Position numbers and translations under genes: made by a program. The notes beneath the pieces were generated by a model. It was not told where the DNA came from. It did no database searches and saw only the letters and a program-made list of their open reading frames with translations. From CAYVVT01 sp964454335 (GTDB lineage Bacteria > Fidelibacterota > UBA8477 > JABMPR01): DNA of 64,000 nt. The stretch lies in NCBI GenBank assembly GCA_964454335.1, contig CAYVVT010000007.1:62001-126000 (forward strand), given 5' to 3'. This document shows positions 1-8,499 of the stretch, one piece after another (position 1 is the first letter of the stretch; each line of letters opens with the position of its first letter).

Positions 1-107
1 ATGGTAGTATTCTCCTCAACGATTGCATAGGGACCGATAACGACATTTTCACCAATGTGGACGTTATCATCACTGACGATTGCGGTGGGGTGTATGCGTG
101 TTGCCAT
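1..107 (-). CDS. lpxA: LpxA, UDP-GlcNAc acyltransferase (N-terminal fragment, cut by window edge)
   Basis: Only the first 35 codons lie in the window. They read MATRIHPTAIVSDDN, then the isoleucine-rich hexapeptide pattern (HIGENVVIGPYAIV) of a left-handed beta-helix acyltransferase. LpxA adds the 3-hydroxyacyl chain to UDP-GlcNAc, the first step of lipid A synthesis in the cytoplasm. It begins 2 bases after the stop of lpxC/fabZ, the usual neighbour in FCB bacteria, which supports LpxA over other hexapeptide transferases. The rest of the gene lies outside the window. Confidence 0.85.
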   Translation of the reverse strand, partial: MATRIHPTAIVSDDNVHIGENVVIGPYAIVEENTT

Positions 108-109
108 GC

Positions 110-1516
110 CTAGCGATCTACAATAGCTGCCATCAGGTCTGCTTCAACTGCGAGATTTCCATCAACGAATCCAAGACCACGCAATTTAGCTGAACGCATT
201 CTGAATTTCTGCATCTCAATTTCGAAAATGATCTGATCACCGGGTTCGATGAGTTTCCGGAATTTCACATTATTGATGGCAGAGAAGACGACGAGTTTAT
301 TCTCCGGTTCATCTCCAGCGTTCAGCAGCAGGACGCCGCCGGCCTGGGCCATGGCCTCGAGGGTCAATACACCGGGCATGACGGGTTTCCCCGGGAAATG
401 TCCCTGGAAGAATGGTTCGTTCATCGTCACGTTCTTGATGGCAGTAATCTTTTCTCCGGGAACCAGATCAACGATCCGATCGATAAGCAGGAAGGGATAG
501 CGATGTGGGAGGATCTTGGTGATCGCTTCAGTGTCAAAGAGGATGCGTCGTTTTCTCGGGCGGCTCTGGAAGCGCTTGGCCAGGATCTGTTTCTCATATT
601 CCTTCTTCAGGAGGCGCACCAGTTCGACATTGCTTTCGTGTCCGCTGCGCGCAGCGGTAATGTGGCCCTGGATAGGCATACCCAGCAGTGCCAGATCACC
701 AATGAGATCGAGGATCTTGTGTCTGACGGGTTCCGTCTTGAATCTTTTCTCTTTACCGTTCAGAATTCCGTTTTCACCCTGGATGAGGTCACCCTTGATA
801 CTGAACAGCTGTTTCAAGCGCTCCAGCTCGGTGGCTTCGATCTTTCTGTCGATCATCACCAGGGCATTGTCCACGCTGCCGCCCTTGATGAGACCCAATT
901 CTTTCAATTCTTCTACCTCGTGAAGGAAGCAGAAGGTCCGCGCCGGAGCGATATGCTCGACAAAATCCTGTTCCAGGGAGTAGAATGACATGTACTGTGT
1001 TCCCAGGGACTGGAGCTTGTAATCGATGAGGAAGGTGACACGGAACTGGTTGGAGGGCAAGGCATGAATGTCCACACCCTTTTCAGGGTCGGAATAGGTA
1101 ATGGTCTTGTCGATCACCAGATAATTACGGTTGGCTTCCTGATCTTCAAAACCGGCTTTCAGCAGAGCTTCCACAAAGGGTTCTGCACTGCCGTCCATCA
1201 CCGGTGGCTCCTTGTTGTCCAGCTCGATGAGGATATTGTCGATCTCGAGACCGCTGATGGCTGCCAGGACATGTTCAACGGTATGTATCCGAACACCGTT
1301 CTGGGCCAGTGTGGTCCCCCGGGAGATGTCTACGACATGGTCGATGTCAGCGGGAATAGGTTTGGCATTTTCGACATCAATTCGCAGGAAGCGGATACCG
1401 GTGTTCTCGGCTGCGGGCTTGAATGTAACCCTGGTATTCACACCGGTATGAAGACCTACTCCGGAGAGAGAAACCGGTTTCCGGATGGTCCTTTGTTTTA
1501 GTCTTCGATCCTGCAT
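110..1516 (-). CDS. lpxC/fabZ: LpxC-FabZ bifunctional enzyme
   Basis: A 468-residue fusion. Residues 1 to about 315 are LpxC, the zinc deacetylase that commits UDP-3-O-acyl-GlcNAc to lipid A. The catalytic Glu81, zinc ligands His82, His266 and Asp270, and His293 of the SGHESN motif are all present. Residues about 325-468 are FabZ, the 3-hydroxyacyl-ACP dehydratase, with His338 (LPHRYPF) and Glu387 (LTLEAMAQ). The two halves compete for the same 3-hydroxyacyl-ACP pool, so fusion ties lipid A and fatty-acid synthesis. This fusion is known from Bacteroidota and relatives, so it is a lineage marker rather than a novelty. It sits between lpxD (82 bases upstream) and lpxA. Confidence 0.97.
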   Translation of the reverse strand: MQDRRLKQRTIRKPVSLSGVGLHTGVNTRVTFKPAAENTGIRFLRIDVENAKPIPADIDHVVDISRGTTLAQNGVRIHTVEHVLAAISGLEIDNILIELDNKEPPVMDGSAEPFVEALLKAGFEDQEANRNYLVIDKTITYSDPEKGVDIHALPSNQFRVTFLIDYKLQSLGTQYMSFYSLEQDFVEHIAPARTFCFLHEVEELKELGLIKGGSVDNALVMIDRKIEATELERLKQLFSIKGDLIQGENGILNGKEKRFKTEPVRHKILDLIGDLALLGMPIQGHITAARSGHESNVELVRLLKKEYEKQILAKRFQSRPRKRRILFDTEAITKILPHRYPFLLIDRIVDLVPGEKITAIKNVTMNEPFFQGHFPGKPVMPGVLTLEAMAQAGGVLLLNAGDEPENKLVVFSAINNVKFRKLIEPGDQIIFEIEMQKFRMRSAKLRGLGFVDGNLAVEADLMAAIVDR

Positions 1517-1598
1517 CCAGTCATCTATTCCTTTCGCTCCCCCAACATGTAAAATTAGCTTTCCGGTCCAACTGCACCCCCCTGCACAATGCGGACAC

Positions 1599-2615
1599 TT
1601 ATGATTTATTTAGCTGTTTAGCAAGTCTTTTAACTTGTTCAAAAAGTTGAGGTAAGCGTTGAATTAAAGCGTCTTTATGGAGTTCGTCTCGATGCTCGCG
1701 AGCTGGAAATCCACTCACTGTGGTTCCATCGGGTATATCCTTTGTCACACCCGCCCGGGTGCTGATAGAAACGTCATTCCCGACCTTCAGGTGACCTACG
1801 AGACCACTTTGTCCCCCCATCTGAACACGATCACCGACCGTAGTACTACCAGCAATGCCCACCAGGGCCGTGATGAAGCAATTCTCACCCACATGTACGT
1901 TATGTGCAATGTGTACAAGATTGTCAAGCTTGGTTCCATTCCCGATAGTAGTATCCCCGATGGATCCCCGGTCGATGCAGCAGTTAGCACCTATCTCTAC
2001 ATCATCTCCCACGATGACATTTCCGGTCTGGGGGATCTTGGTCACACCCTCCGGTCCTGCTGCAAAGCCATAGCCATCACAGCCAATGACAGTTCCGCTG
2101 TGGATGTTGCATTTCTCGCCAAGTTCACAATGATCATAGAGGACGCTGTTGGCATGCATCCAGGTACCGGATCCCACTTTCGCATTCCGCCCAATGGCGA
2201 CATGGGCTTCGAGGATCACCTCCTCACCGATTTCAGCGCCTGATTCAATGACGACAAAAGGACTGATCTCGCATGAGGCGGGGATCTGAACATCATCTGC
2301 AACGACTGCGGTGGGATGGATGCCAGGGCGGCGTTCACGATCACGCTGATTCAGGAGTTCCAGGACCTTGATCATGGCAGCCTGTGGATCTCTCACCCGG
2401 AGAAGGTTGGAAAATTCGATCTCCAGATCCTCGGCGACGATCAGAGCAGACGCCCTGGTCTCAGCCGCGAATCTGCGATACTTGGGATTGGCAATAAAGG
2501 ATATTTCCCCTGGAACGGCATTCTGGATCTCGTTCAGGTGATGTACCTCGATACCCCCGTCTCCCTCCAGCGTGGCCCCGAGAGTGCGGGCCAGATCAGC
2601 TAGCGATAAGCTCAA
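1599..2615 (-). CDS. lpxD: LpxD, UDP-3-O-acyl-glucosamine N-acyltransferase
   Basis: 338 residues, normal for the family. An N-terminal uridine-binding domain (about 1-100) is followed by many hexapeptide repeats of a left-handed beta-helix (about 100-310) and a short basic C-terminal helix. The HIAHNVHVGEN segment holds the expected catalytic His. The enzyme adds the second 3-hydroxyacyl chain to give UDP-2,3-diacylglucosamine. Its start follows the ompH/skp stop by 3 bases, so the two genes are almost certainly co-translated in the uppS-bamA-ompH-lpxD-lpxC/fabZ-lpxA operon. Confidence 0.96.
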   Translation of the reverse strand: MSLSLADLARTLGATLEGDGGIEVHHLNEIQNAVPGEISFIANPKYRRFAAETRASALIVAEDLEIEFSNLLRVRDPQAAMIKVLELLNQRDRERRPGIHPTAVVADDVQIPASCEISPFVVIESGAEIGEEVILEAHVAIGRNAKVGSGTWMHANSVLYDHCELGEKCNIHSGTVIGCDGYGFAAGPEGVTKIPQTGNVIVGDDVEIGANCCIDRGSIGDTTIGNGTKLDNLVHIAHNVHVGENCFITALVGIAGSTTVGDRVQMGGQSGLVGHLKVGNDVSISTRAGVTKDIPDGTTVSGFPAREHRDELHKDALIQRLPQLFEQVKRLAKQLNKS

Positions 2616-2618
2616 ATA

Positions 2619-3137
2619 TTACTTATCTCCACCCTTGCGCAACTCTTCCAGGATCTTCTCAGTCAGATCATACTTCTCCTGCGCATAGAGAATATTGCCG
2701 GCCACCGTATCGAAGATGTAATCATATCCACCTTCATCCCCCACTTTCTTGATGGCTTCGTTGATCTTCTGCAGGACAGGATCGGCCAGGGCGGCCTGTT
2801 TCCGGTAGAATTCACCTTCCGGACCCAGTTTCTCCACCTGGAACTGCTGGATCTCAGTTGCCAGACGCTGCATCTCGGATTCCTTGGCAGCGCGGTTGGC
2901 CTCGGTCATGAGGAATTTCTGACGCTCGTAATCCCGCTGCATGCTGTCAAGACGTGCAGCCATATCATAATATTCCTTCTCCAGCTTCCGGCCTTCGACC
3001 TCCAGCTTACTCTGAGCTTCACGGAAATCTTCGAACTCCGACAGTATGAAATCAGAATTTACATAGCCAAACTTCTGTGCAAATGCACCTGCTGTGACCA
3101 TCAGAAGCAGGCTCAGCCAAATAACGGCTTTGTTCAA
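2619..3137 (-). CDS. OmpH/Skp family periplasmic chaperone
   Basis: 172 residues from a TTG start. That start is chosen because GGGAGG lies 7 bases before it and the protein then begins MNKAVIWLSLLL, a clean signal peptide ending near AGAFA. An upstream in-frame ATG would add seven residues that contain the Shine-Dalgarno itself. The mature part starts QKFGYVNSDFIL, typical of OmpH, and then has a long charged helical stretch (about 45-110) matching the Skp coiled-coil tentacles. Skp-like proteins hold outer-membrane proteins in the periplasm and hand them to BamA, whose gene is directly upstream. Confidence 0.9.
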   Translation of the reverse strand: MNKAVIWLSLLLMVTAGAFAQKFGYVNSDFILSEFEDFREAQSKLEVEGRKLEKEYYDMAARLDSMQRDYERQKFLMTEANRAAKESEMQRLATEIQQFQVEKLGPEGEFYRKQAALADPVLQKINEAIKKVGDEGGYDYIFDTVAGNILYAQEKYDLTEKILEELRKGGDK

Positions 3138-3169
3138 GATGTATCCTCCCTTCATCAACCAGGTATCAA

Positions 3170-5539
3170 CTAAAATTGTTGCCCAAAAATAAAATGGAAT
3201 TCAGGCGTTTTCCACGTGGCCGCCGGCAGGCCCACCGATTCCCGGTCGAAGCCCCAGCCAACGTCCAGACCCAACATCCCCAGAGGCGGCATGATTATTC
3301 GACCGCCAATACCCACAGCACGTTTCAGGTCGAACATGTCTGCAGTGTCAAAACCATCCCAGACGTTACCAGCCTCGGCAAAAGCGATGAGATACATCAT
3401 GGGATTCGGATTCAGCAGGAAACGCATTTCCATGCTGTACTTGAATGAGGCCTTGCCCCCAAAATAACTCGAGCCTTCCAATGTTCCCACTGCTCGTTCA
3501 GAATAGCCGCGAAGAGCTGATCCCCATATCAAGCCTGCACCACCCATGAAAAAGTACTCATCATATGGGATGATATGTGTGGAATCATCCGTGATAGGGG
3601 TCATGTAGCCCATCTCAAAATAATTCCGCATTGCCAACTTCTCTTTCCAGAGAGGGCTGTACCATTCCAGGCTGGCCTGCTGCTTGAAGAAATTCTCATT
3701 GCCCCTAAGGAAACCTCCACTATAGGTGGAGACCAGGGCCAGGACGGAACCCTGTGTGGGAAATTCAGGTGCATTCCGGCTGTCACGGGTAATGGACTGC
3801 TTCAGGCTGATCCCGGATGTCTTCTCAAGCCTGGCTGGGTTGACCCTGTCAAAGATGGCCCAGTCATAGACCTTGGTGGTATCATACTGGTTGGCTGCCG
3901 CCTGCAGCTGCCAGCGACCGCGGAAATAGTTGTCCGGCCAGCGAAAACGGCGGCCAAATGTGAGCGAACCGCCACGCGAGTGGACGTCATAGGGCGTGTA
4001 ATAGTAATTCTGTGACGCGAAGATATTGGTCAGGTTGCCACGGGTGCGGTCAGTATCAAAGAGACTCATACCCAGAAGATTCGGCGTGTTGAACAACCAG
4101 GGCTCAATAAAACTGACGGATAGGGATTGGTAGCTGTAGGCACGCTGGAAATTGAAGCCAAGCTGCTGCCCATTGCCCATGAAATTTGGAAACTGCAAAC
4201 CTACAGTCCCGATGAAGCCATCTCGTTCGCTATAACCTGCACTGGCTGTCGCAGTGCCCGTATTCTTCTCCTCCACTTCAAAGATGAGATCGATCTCATC
4301 ATCGTCGTAGGGCACAACATCCGGGACAACGTCCGCAAAGTAGTTGAGGATCATGATCTCCCGCTGGCTGCGCATCAGCGAAGTCCGGCTGAACATGTCC
4401 CCGGGATAGATCCGCAGCTCACGCCGAATGACATTCTCCTTGGTCTTCTCATTGCCGATGATGTTGATATGGCGGACATGCACCGGATTCATCTCGACGA
4501 TCTCGAGATTGATATCGATGGTATCCATGGCCACCGGCTTCTCGATGGGATTGATCTGGGCGTACAGGTAACCCTTATCCATATATGGGCCCCGAACACC
4601 CAGCTCAAGGTTCTCCATCAGTTTTTCACTGTTGTAACGATCGCCTCGCTTGATGTTGAGCCCGGCCAGGATGTCTTCAGTTTCAAAGATGGTATTCCCG
4701 CTGACGGTGACATCTCCGTACTTGTACTGCGCGCCTTCATACACGTTGATCACCAGATTCATGCGTGTGCGCTCATCGTTATAATAGATGCTGTCGCCCA
4801 GGACTTCGGCATCCCTGAATCCCATCGTTTTCAGATACTCGACAACTGACCGTTCATCGGCTCGCAGATTATCGATAGTATAGTCTGTCTCGGCCCAGAA
4901 TTTCCACCAGCGCTGCTCCTTGATGTTCTCCATCTTGCGATGCAGCTTCCGTTCCTTGACCTGGGTGACACCATCAAGGACGATCTCGCCGACCTTGACC
5001 TTGCTGTTCTCCTCGATATCGAACTTTACACCCCGGCTGTTCTCTTTTTCGCCTTCAAAGGTGGTGGGAACTATCTCGGCGAGAAGATAGCCTTTCTCGT
5101 AATACAGGTTCTGGATCAGCCTGTGACCTTCATAAACCAGGTAGGGTGTAAGCGGTTGGCCCGGATACATCCCAATGGCTTCCTCGATATCTTCCTTTTT
5201 GATCTTCTTATTACCCTCGAGAACGATATTGCTGAGTCGGGGGTATTCTTCAACCGAAATCACCATATAGATACCTTCTGGCGACTCCCGGTCACTGATC
5301 AGTTTGACATCTGAGAACAAGCCCAGACTCCAGATCTGTCGGATGGCGTCGGCCAGCTCCTCACCGCCATAGCTACCGCCGACCCGAATGCCGGAGCTAG
5401 CTATGATGACGTCCGGTGCAGCAGTTTTGGTCCCAATGACGTCAATACTGGCGATACGGATTTTGGGTTGCTGACCGAGCAGTGTGGAGAATGCGAACAG
5501 GAGTAGAAGAAGAGGAATAAGTTTTTTCATATTTAACAT
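3170..5539 (-). CDS. bamA: BamA, outer-membrane protein assembly factor
   Basis: 789 residues. A signal peptide (residues 1 to about 22, ending STLLGQ) is followed by tandem POTRA domains (about 25-420) and a 16-strand Omp85 barrel (about 430-789). The conserved VRGF-type motif appears as ALRGYSERAVG, and the chain ends in an aromatic strand (FHFIFGQQF), the usual recognition signal. BamA folds beta-barrels into the outer membrane. The gene begins 5 bases after uppS and is followed by the Skp-like chaperone. Neither the ATG at 5539 nor the one at 5530 has a clear Shine-Dalgarno, so expression may depend on translational coupling to uppS. Confidence 0.97.
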   Translation of the reverse strand: MLNMKKLIPLLLLLFAFSTLLGQQPKIRIASIDVIGTKTAAPDVIIASSGIRVGGSYGGEELADAIRQIWSLGLFSDVKLISDRESPEGIYMVISVEEYPRLSNIVLEGNKKIKKEDIEEAIGMYPGQPLTPYLVYEGHRLIQNLYYEKGYLLAEIVPTTFEGEKENSRGVKFDIEENSKVKVGEIVLDGVTQVKERKLHRKMENIKEQRWWKFWAETDYTIDNLRADERSVVEYLKTMGFRDAEVLGDSIYYNDERTRMNLVINVYEGAQYKYGDVTVSGNTIFETEDILAGLNIKRGDRYNSEKLMENLELGVRGPYMDKGYLYAQINPIEKPVAMDTIDINLEIVEMNPVHVRHINIIGNEKTKENVIRRELRIYPGDMFSRTSLMRSQREIMILNYFADVVPDVVPYDDDEIDLIFEVEEKNTGTATASAGYSERDGFIGTVGLQFPNFMGNGQQLGFNFQRAYSYQSLSVSFIEPWLFNTPNLLGMSLFDTDRTRGNLTNIFASQNYYYTPYDVHSRGGSLTFGRRFRWPDNYFRGRWQLQAAANQYDTTKVYDWAIFDRVNPARLEKTSGISLKQSITRDSRNAPEFPTQGSVLALVSTYSGGFLRGNENFFKQQASLEWYSPLWKEKLAMRNYFEMGYMTPITDDSTHIIPYDEYFFMGGAGLIWGSALRGYSERAVGTLEGSSYFGGKASFKYSMEMRFLLNPNPMMYLIAFAEAGNVWDGFDTADMFDLKRAVGIGGRIIMPPLGMLGLDVGWGFDRESVGLPAATWKTPEFHFIFGQQF

Positions 5540-5544
5540 ACGTT

Positions 5545-6303
5545 TCAGGATTTGATTTGTTCACTGACACGGCCATATCGCCGTTCCCGTTTCTGATAAC
5601 TGGATATGGCATCAAGGAATTCCCGCTCCCTGAAGGCTGGCCAGAATACCGGTGATACGAAGATCTCTGTATAGGCCAGCTGCCAGAGCAGGAAATTACT
5701 GATGCGAAACTCACCACTGGTGCGGATCAGTAGATCGGGGTCAGGCAGAGCCTTCGTATATAGATGCTGAGAGATCGTCTCATCGTCCACCTTCTCTGGG
5801 TTGATTTCACCCGTCCTGACTTTCCTGGCGATGTCCTGCACGGCACTCTGGATCTCCTGCCGGCTGCCGTAACTCAATGCCAGATTGAGGATGAGACCCG
5901 TATTACCAGAAAGTTTATCCAGAGCCCGCTGCATTCCCTTCCGGGGTCCAGTGGGCAGGTCTTCGAGATGACCTATTATGGATAATTTTACATTATTGCG
6001 GTCCAGATCGGCAACTTCACGGTTTATCGTCTCCAGTAGCAGGTTCATGAGGGCAGATACCTCAAGCGGAGGACGTTTCCAGTTCTCACTGGAAAATGTG
6101 TAGAGGGTCAGGACCTTGAGGCCCAGTTCGCCGGCCAATTCGGTAATGACTCGGACAGATTTAACTCCCTCACGATGACCTGCCACACGAGCTTTCCCCT
6201 TGCTTTTGGCCCAGCGTCCATTCCCATCCATGATGATAGCCACATGCTCCGGTAGGTTACCGTGAGAGAGAATGTCCTGTTTGTACGCGTCTATATCCTG
6301 CAA
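5545..6303 (-). CDS. uppS: UppS, isoprenyl (undecaprenyl-diphosphate) synthase
   Basis: 252 residues. Shows the cis-prenyltransferase signature HVAIIMDGNGRWAK with the catalytic Asp, the SSENWKRP loop, and the C-terminal LLIRTSGEFRISNFLLWQ block that binds Mg-diphosphate. It condenses isopentenyl-PP onto farnesyl-PP to make the C55 carrier lipid for peptidoglycan and LPS. The first codon is read as TTG at 6303 because no ATG or GTG occurs before the conserved core; its ribosome site is weak. It is the first gene behind the promoter at 6335-6363 and leads the envelope operon. Confidence 0.95.
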   Translation of the reverse strand: MQDIDAYKQDILSHGNLPEHVAIIMDGNGRWAKSKGKARVAGHREGVKSVRVITELAGELGLKVLTLYTFSSENWKRPPLEVSALMNLLLETINREVADLDRNNVKLSIIGHLEDLPTGPRKGMQRALDKLSGNTGLILNLALSYGSRQEIQSAVQDIARKVRTGEINPEKVDDETISQHLYTKALPDPDLLIRTSGEFRISNFLLWQLAYTEIFVSPVFWPAFREREFLDAISSYQKRERRYGRVSEQIKS

Positions 6304-6334
6304 GCCTGTTGTCTAACCTCGTTTGAAGCGCGGA

Positions 6335-6363
6335 AATATAGAGGAATGGCCACCCCTAGTCAA
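6335..6363 (-). promoter_or_regulatory. Sigma-70-type promoter of the envelope operon
   Basis: On the minus strand TTGACT (6363-6358) is separated by exactly 17 bases from TATATT (6340-6335). Transcription would start near 6328, giving a leader of about 25 bases before uppS. It is a close match to the housekeeping consensus and resembles the promoter before rpsL (TTGACT-17-TATACT). Confidence 0.75.
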
Positions 6364-6409
6364 GCCACTCTGCAGGGGTTTGGAAGGATGTTCAACCAGC
6401 CGCACCGCC

Positions 6410-6709
6410 TTACAGCATTCCAAGGCTTTTCCTGCCGTCCATGCTGATGCGATCTGGTGTCCAGCGGGGTTCCCAGACGATCTCTACCTCAGCTGATCTT
6501 ACACCCTCGATGGATTCCACCACCCGCCGGGCACTTTCCGAAATGAATCCATGCATGGGACAGCCGGCCGCTGTCAGGGTCATCTTGACCCGGACCATAT
6601 CCTCATCGATCTCCACTGCATAGATCAGTCCCAGATCCACAATATTTACCGGGATCTCAGGATCATAGACCTCTTTCAGGGCTGCGATGACGGTATTCTT
6701 ATCTGGCAT
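6410..6709 (-). CDS. DUF59/MIP18 family protein (SufT/PaaD-like)
   Basis: 99 residues from ATG at 6709; a TTG at 6742 would add 11 residues and overlap mrp, and neither has a strong ribosome site. Carries the DUF59 signature: YDPEIPVNIVDLGLIY near the N-terminus and the single reactive Cys in LTAAGCPMHGF. Members such as SufT and PaaD help mature iron-sulphur proteins or insert clusters into targets. It directly follows mrp, whose own N-terminus is a DUF59 domain, and a ferredoxin gene lies just upstream of mrp, consistent with iron-sulphur work. The specific client is unknown. Confidence 0.85.
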   Translation of the reverse strand: MPDKNTVIAALKEVYDPEIPVNIVDLGLIYAVEIDEDMVRVKMTLTAAGCPMHGFISESARRVVESIEGVRSAEVEIVWEPRWTPDRISMDGRKSLGML

Positions 6710-6728
6710 GATAGGTACGCGGACTGCG

Positions 6729-7763
6729 TTAAGCAGGTCCAACCAGATCGTTCAGCTTCCTGGCGATCTCATTGAAGATACCTGCAGCATCACTATCGGT
6801 TTGGGAAATCACCAGTGGTTCACCCTGTTCTGCCGAGTGCATGATCTCCTCGTTCAACGGAACTTTACCCAGCAGCGGAACCTGGAGTCGTTCGCTCTCC
6901 CGCTCTCCGCCGCCAGTTGAGAAGATCTCCGAAACATGCCCGCATTCGGAACATACGTGATAGCTCATATTCTCGATGATGCCCAGCACCGGCGTGTTGA
7001 CCTTAGCGAACATGTCCGCCCCACGCTGAACATCCTGGAGTGCCAGATCCTGCGGTGTAGTGACGATGACGGCGCCGGTGAGTGCCAGGCGCTGCACAAG
7101 GGTCAGCTGAACATCCCCGGTTCCCGGGGGTAGATCCAGGATCATGAAATCCAGCTCACCCCAGAGCACATCCCTCAGGAACTGCTGGACCATCTTTGAT
7201 ACCATGGCGCCTCGCCAGATCACCGGTGAACTGTCCGAAAGCATGAATCCCAGGGACATCAATTCCATGCCGTATTTCATTACCGGCTTCAGCTTGTTGC
7301 CGTTGACGACTTCCGGTACTGCCTGAATACCCATGGTTACCGGCAGGCTTGGTCCATAGACATCAAGGTCCAAAATACCTACTTTGAAGCCTTGCACAGA
7401 GAGTGCCGTTGCCAGATTTACAGCGACGGTGGATTTACCCACACCACCTTTGCCACTGGCGACAGCGATGGTGTGCTTCACGGTGTTCATGCCTTCCGGC
7501 TGCTGGATCCCCGCCTGTTCTGCAGGTGGAGCGGATTCGATCTCAATGACAGGTTCGGCAAAACCGGCTTTCTGCAGCTCTTGCTGGACGCCTATCAAAA
7601 TCTCCTGTCGGACAGAATCATTCTCACTACCAAACTTGATCCGGACATGGGCATTGCCATCAACGATCTCAGCCTCACGGACAAGACCGAAGGAAACGAT
7701 ATCCCTGCTGAAGCCGGGATATCTAACCTTGGCCAGGATCTCTTGTATGTCGATCTGATTCAT
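6729..7763 (-). CDS. mrp: Mrp/ApbC iron-sulphur cluster carrier ATPase
   Basis: 344 residues. An N-terminal DUF59 domain (about 1-78) and a linker precede a ParA/MinD-type P-loop ATPase with the deviant Walker A GKGGVGKS near residues 104-111. The paired cysteines CSEC at 271-274 bridge a [4Fe-4S] cluster between two subunits. It carries clusters to apo-proteins. GAGG lies about 6 bases before the ATG. The DUF59 gene follows, overlapping or nearly so; the ferredoxin lies upstream but its terminator at 7948-7976 implies that mrp has its own promoter in 7764-7947. Confidence 0.95.
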   Translation of the reverse strand: MNQIDIQEILAKVRYPGFSRDIVSFGLVREAEIVDGNAHVRIKFGSENDSVRQEILIGVQQELQKAGFAEPVIEIESAPPAEQAGIQQPEGMNTVKHTIAVASGKGGVGKSTVAVNLATALSVQGFKVGILDLDVYGPSLPVTMGIQAVPEVVNGNKLKPVMKYGMELMSLGFMLSDSSPVIWRGAMVSKMVQQFLRDVLWGELDFMILDLPPGTGDVQLTLVQRLALTGAVIVTTPQDLALQDVQRGADMFAKVNTPVLGIIENMSYHVCSECGHVSEIFSTGGGERESERLQVPLLGKVPLNEEIMHSAEQGEPLVISQTDSDAAGIFNEIARKLNDLVGPA

Positions 7764-7947
7764 TTTACCTCAATTATTCATCGATTCAAAAATAGCGTGG
7801 AAATATAGCTGCTCGAGCATCCAGGATATAGTGGAATCACGGCAAGCAGCGAGGGTGTTTCAGGGACCTTGAACCGAGTTCTAACAGCCATGTGGAGGGA
7901 TCTGCTGTTCAGCCAGTTATTCAGTGCCCGGGGTAGTGGATTGTTCC

Positions 7948-7976
7948 AAAAAAAACCCCGCCGTGCGACGGGGTTT
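7948..7976 (-). terminator. Rho-independent terminator of the ferredoxin gene
   Basis: Read on the minus strand, AAACCCCGTCG pairs with CGGCGGGGTTT around a tight loop and is followed by a run of eight T. It starts 18 bases after the ferredoxin stop codon. Confidence 0.9.
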
Positions 7977-7994
7977 CTTACTTGGTCAAAATGC

Positions 7995-8237
7995 TTAGCT
8001 GCCAGTGATCCTCTGAAAGCGTTCCATGAGGACTTCGTCAGATTCCTCAACCCCTACAGGGATACAATCTACCGGGCAAACTTCGACGCACTGAGATTCA
8101 TCATAGTGTCCTTTGCACTCGGTGCAAAGATCGGGATTAATCTCGTAGATCTCCTCGCCTTCGTAAATTGCATCGTTGGGGCATTCCGGTTCACAGGCGC
8201 CGCAGTTAATGCATTCATCAGTAATGGTGAGAGACAT
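7995..8237 (-). CDS. 2[4Fe-4S] ferredoxin (YfhL-like)
   Basis: 80 residues. The first cluster motif is CINCGACEPECP (residues 9-20) and the second is CTEC followed, after an insert, by CVEVCPVDC. The short insert between ligands of the second motif and the C-terminal helix (VLMERFQRITGS) are typical of YfhL/Allochromatium-type ferredoxins. It is a small soluble electron carrier. AGGAGG lies 5-6 bases before the ATG. It is a single-gene transcript ending at the terminator at 7948-7976, next to Mrp and a DUF59 protein. Confidence 0.95.
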   Translation of the reverse strand: MSLTITDECINCGACEPECPNDAIYEGEEIYEINPDLCTECKGHYDESQCVEVCPVDCIPVGVEESDEVLMERFQRITGS

Positions 8238-8341
8238 GAATCCTCCTGTAAAGTTATACCAATGAGCATGCCGACGGAAGCATGTCCCGAACCGGCATCA
8301 ACCCAAAACTATTCAAAAAACATACCAGCTCAAATAAATTG

Positions 8342-8379
8342 CGTGGAGAATCTATTTTGTCTTAGCAAGAATCTCCACG
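8342..8379. repeat. Inverted repeat upstream of the DAK2-DegV gene
   Basis: CGTGGAGA (8342-8349) and TCTCCACG (8372-8379) are perfect inverted arms with a 22-base spacer. It lies in the divergent intergenic region between the ferredoxin and the DAK2-DegV gene. It has no T-run, so an operator is as likely as an RNA hairpin. Function unknown. Confidence 0.4.
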
Positions 8380-8417
8380 ACCGATACTAATATGTTTGTG
8401 GGCACATGAAATTTCAA

Positions 8418-8454
8418 TCCCAATTTGTGATATCTGGTGTGTTTTGAATTGGGA
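8418..8454. repeat. Inverted repeat in the leader of the DAK2-DegV gene
   Basis: TCCCAATT (8418-8425) and AATTGGGA (8447-8454) are perfect inverted arms 21 bases apart. Each is followed within a few bases by GATATC, so the site also has direct-repeat character. It ends about 45 bases before the chosen start codon at 8500. A repressor site or leader hairpin is possible; it does not resemble the published FapR operator. Confidence 0.4.
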
Positions 8455-8499
8455 AGATATCGCTTAACTTTCGCCGGGCTCAAACAAGGGATCACCCAC

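Noticed and set aside
4127..4849. Long plus-strand frame of 240 codons inside bamA
   Set aside because: Antisense shadow of a clear BamA; the translation has no known family features.
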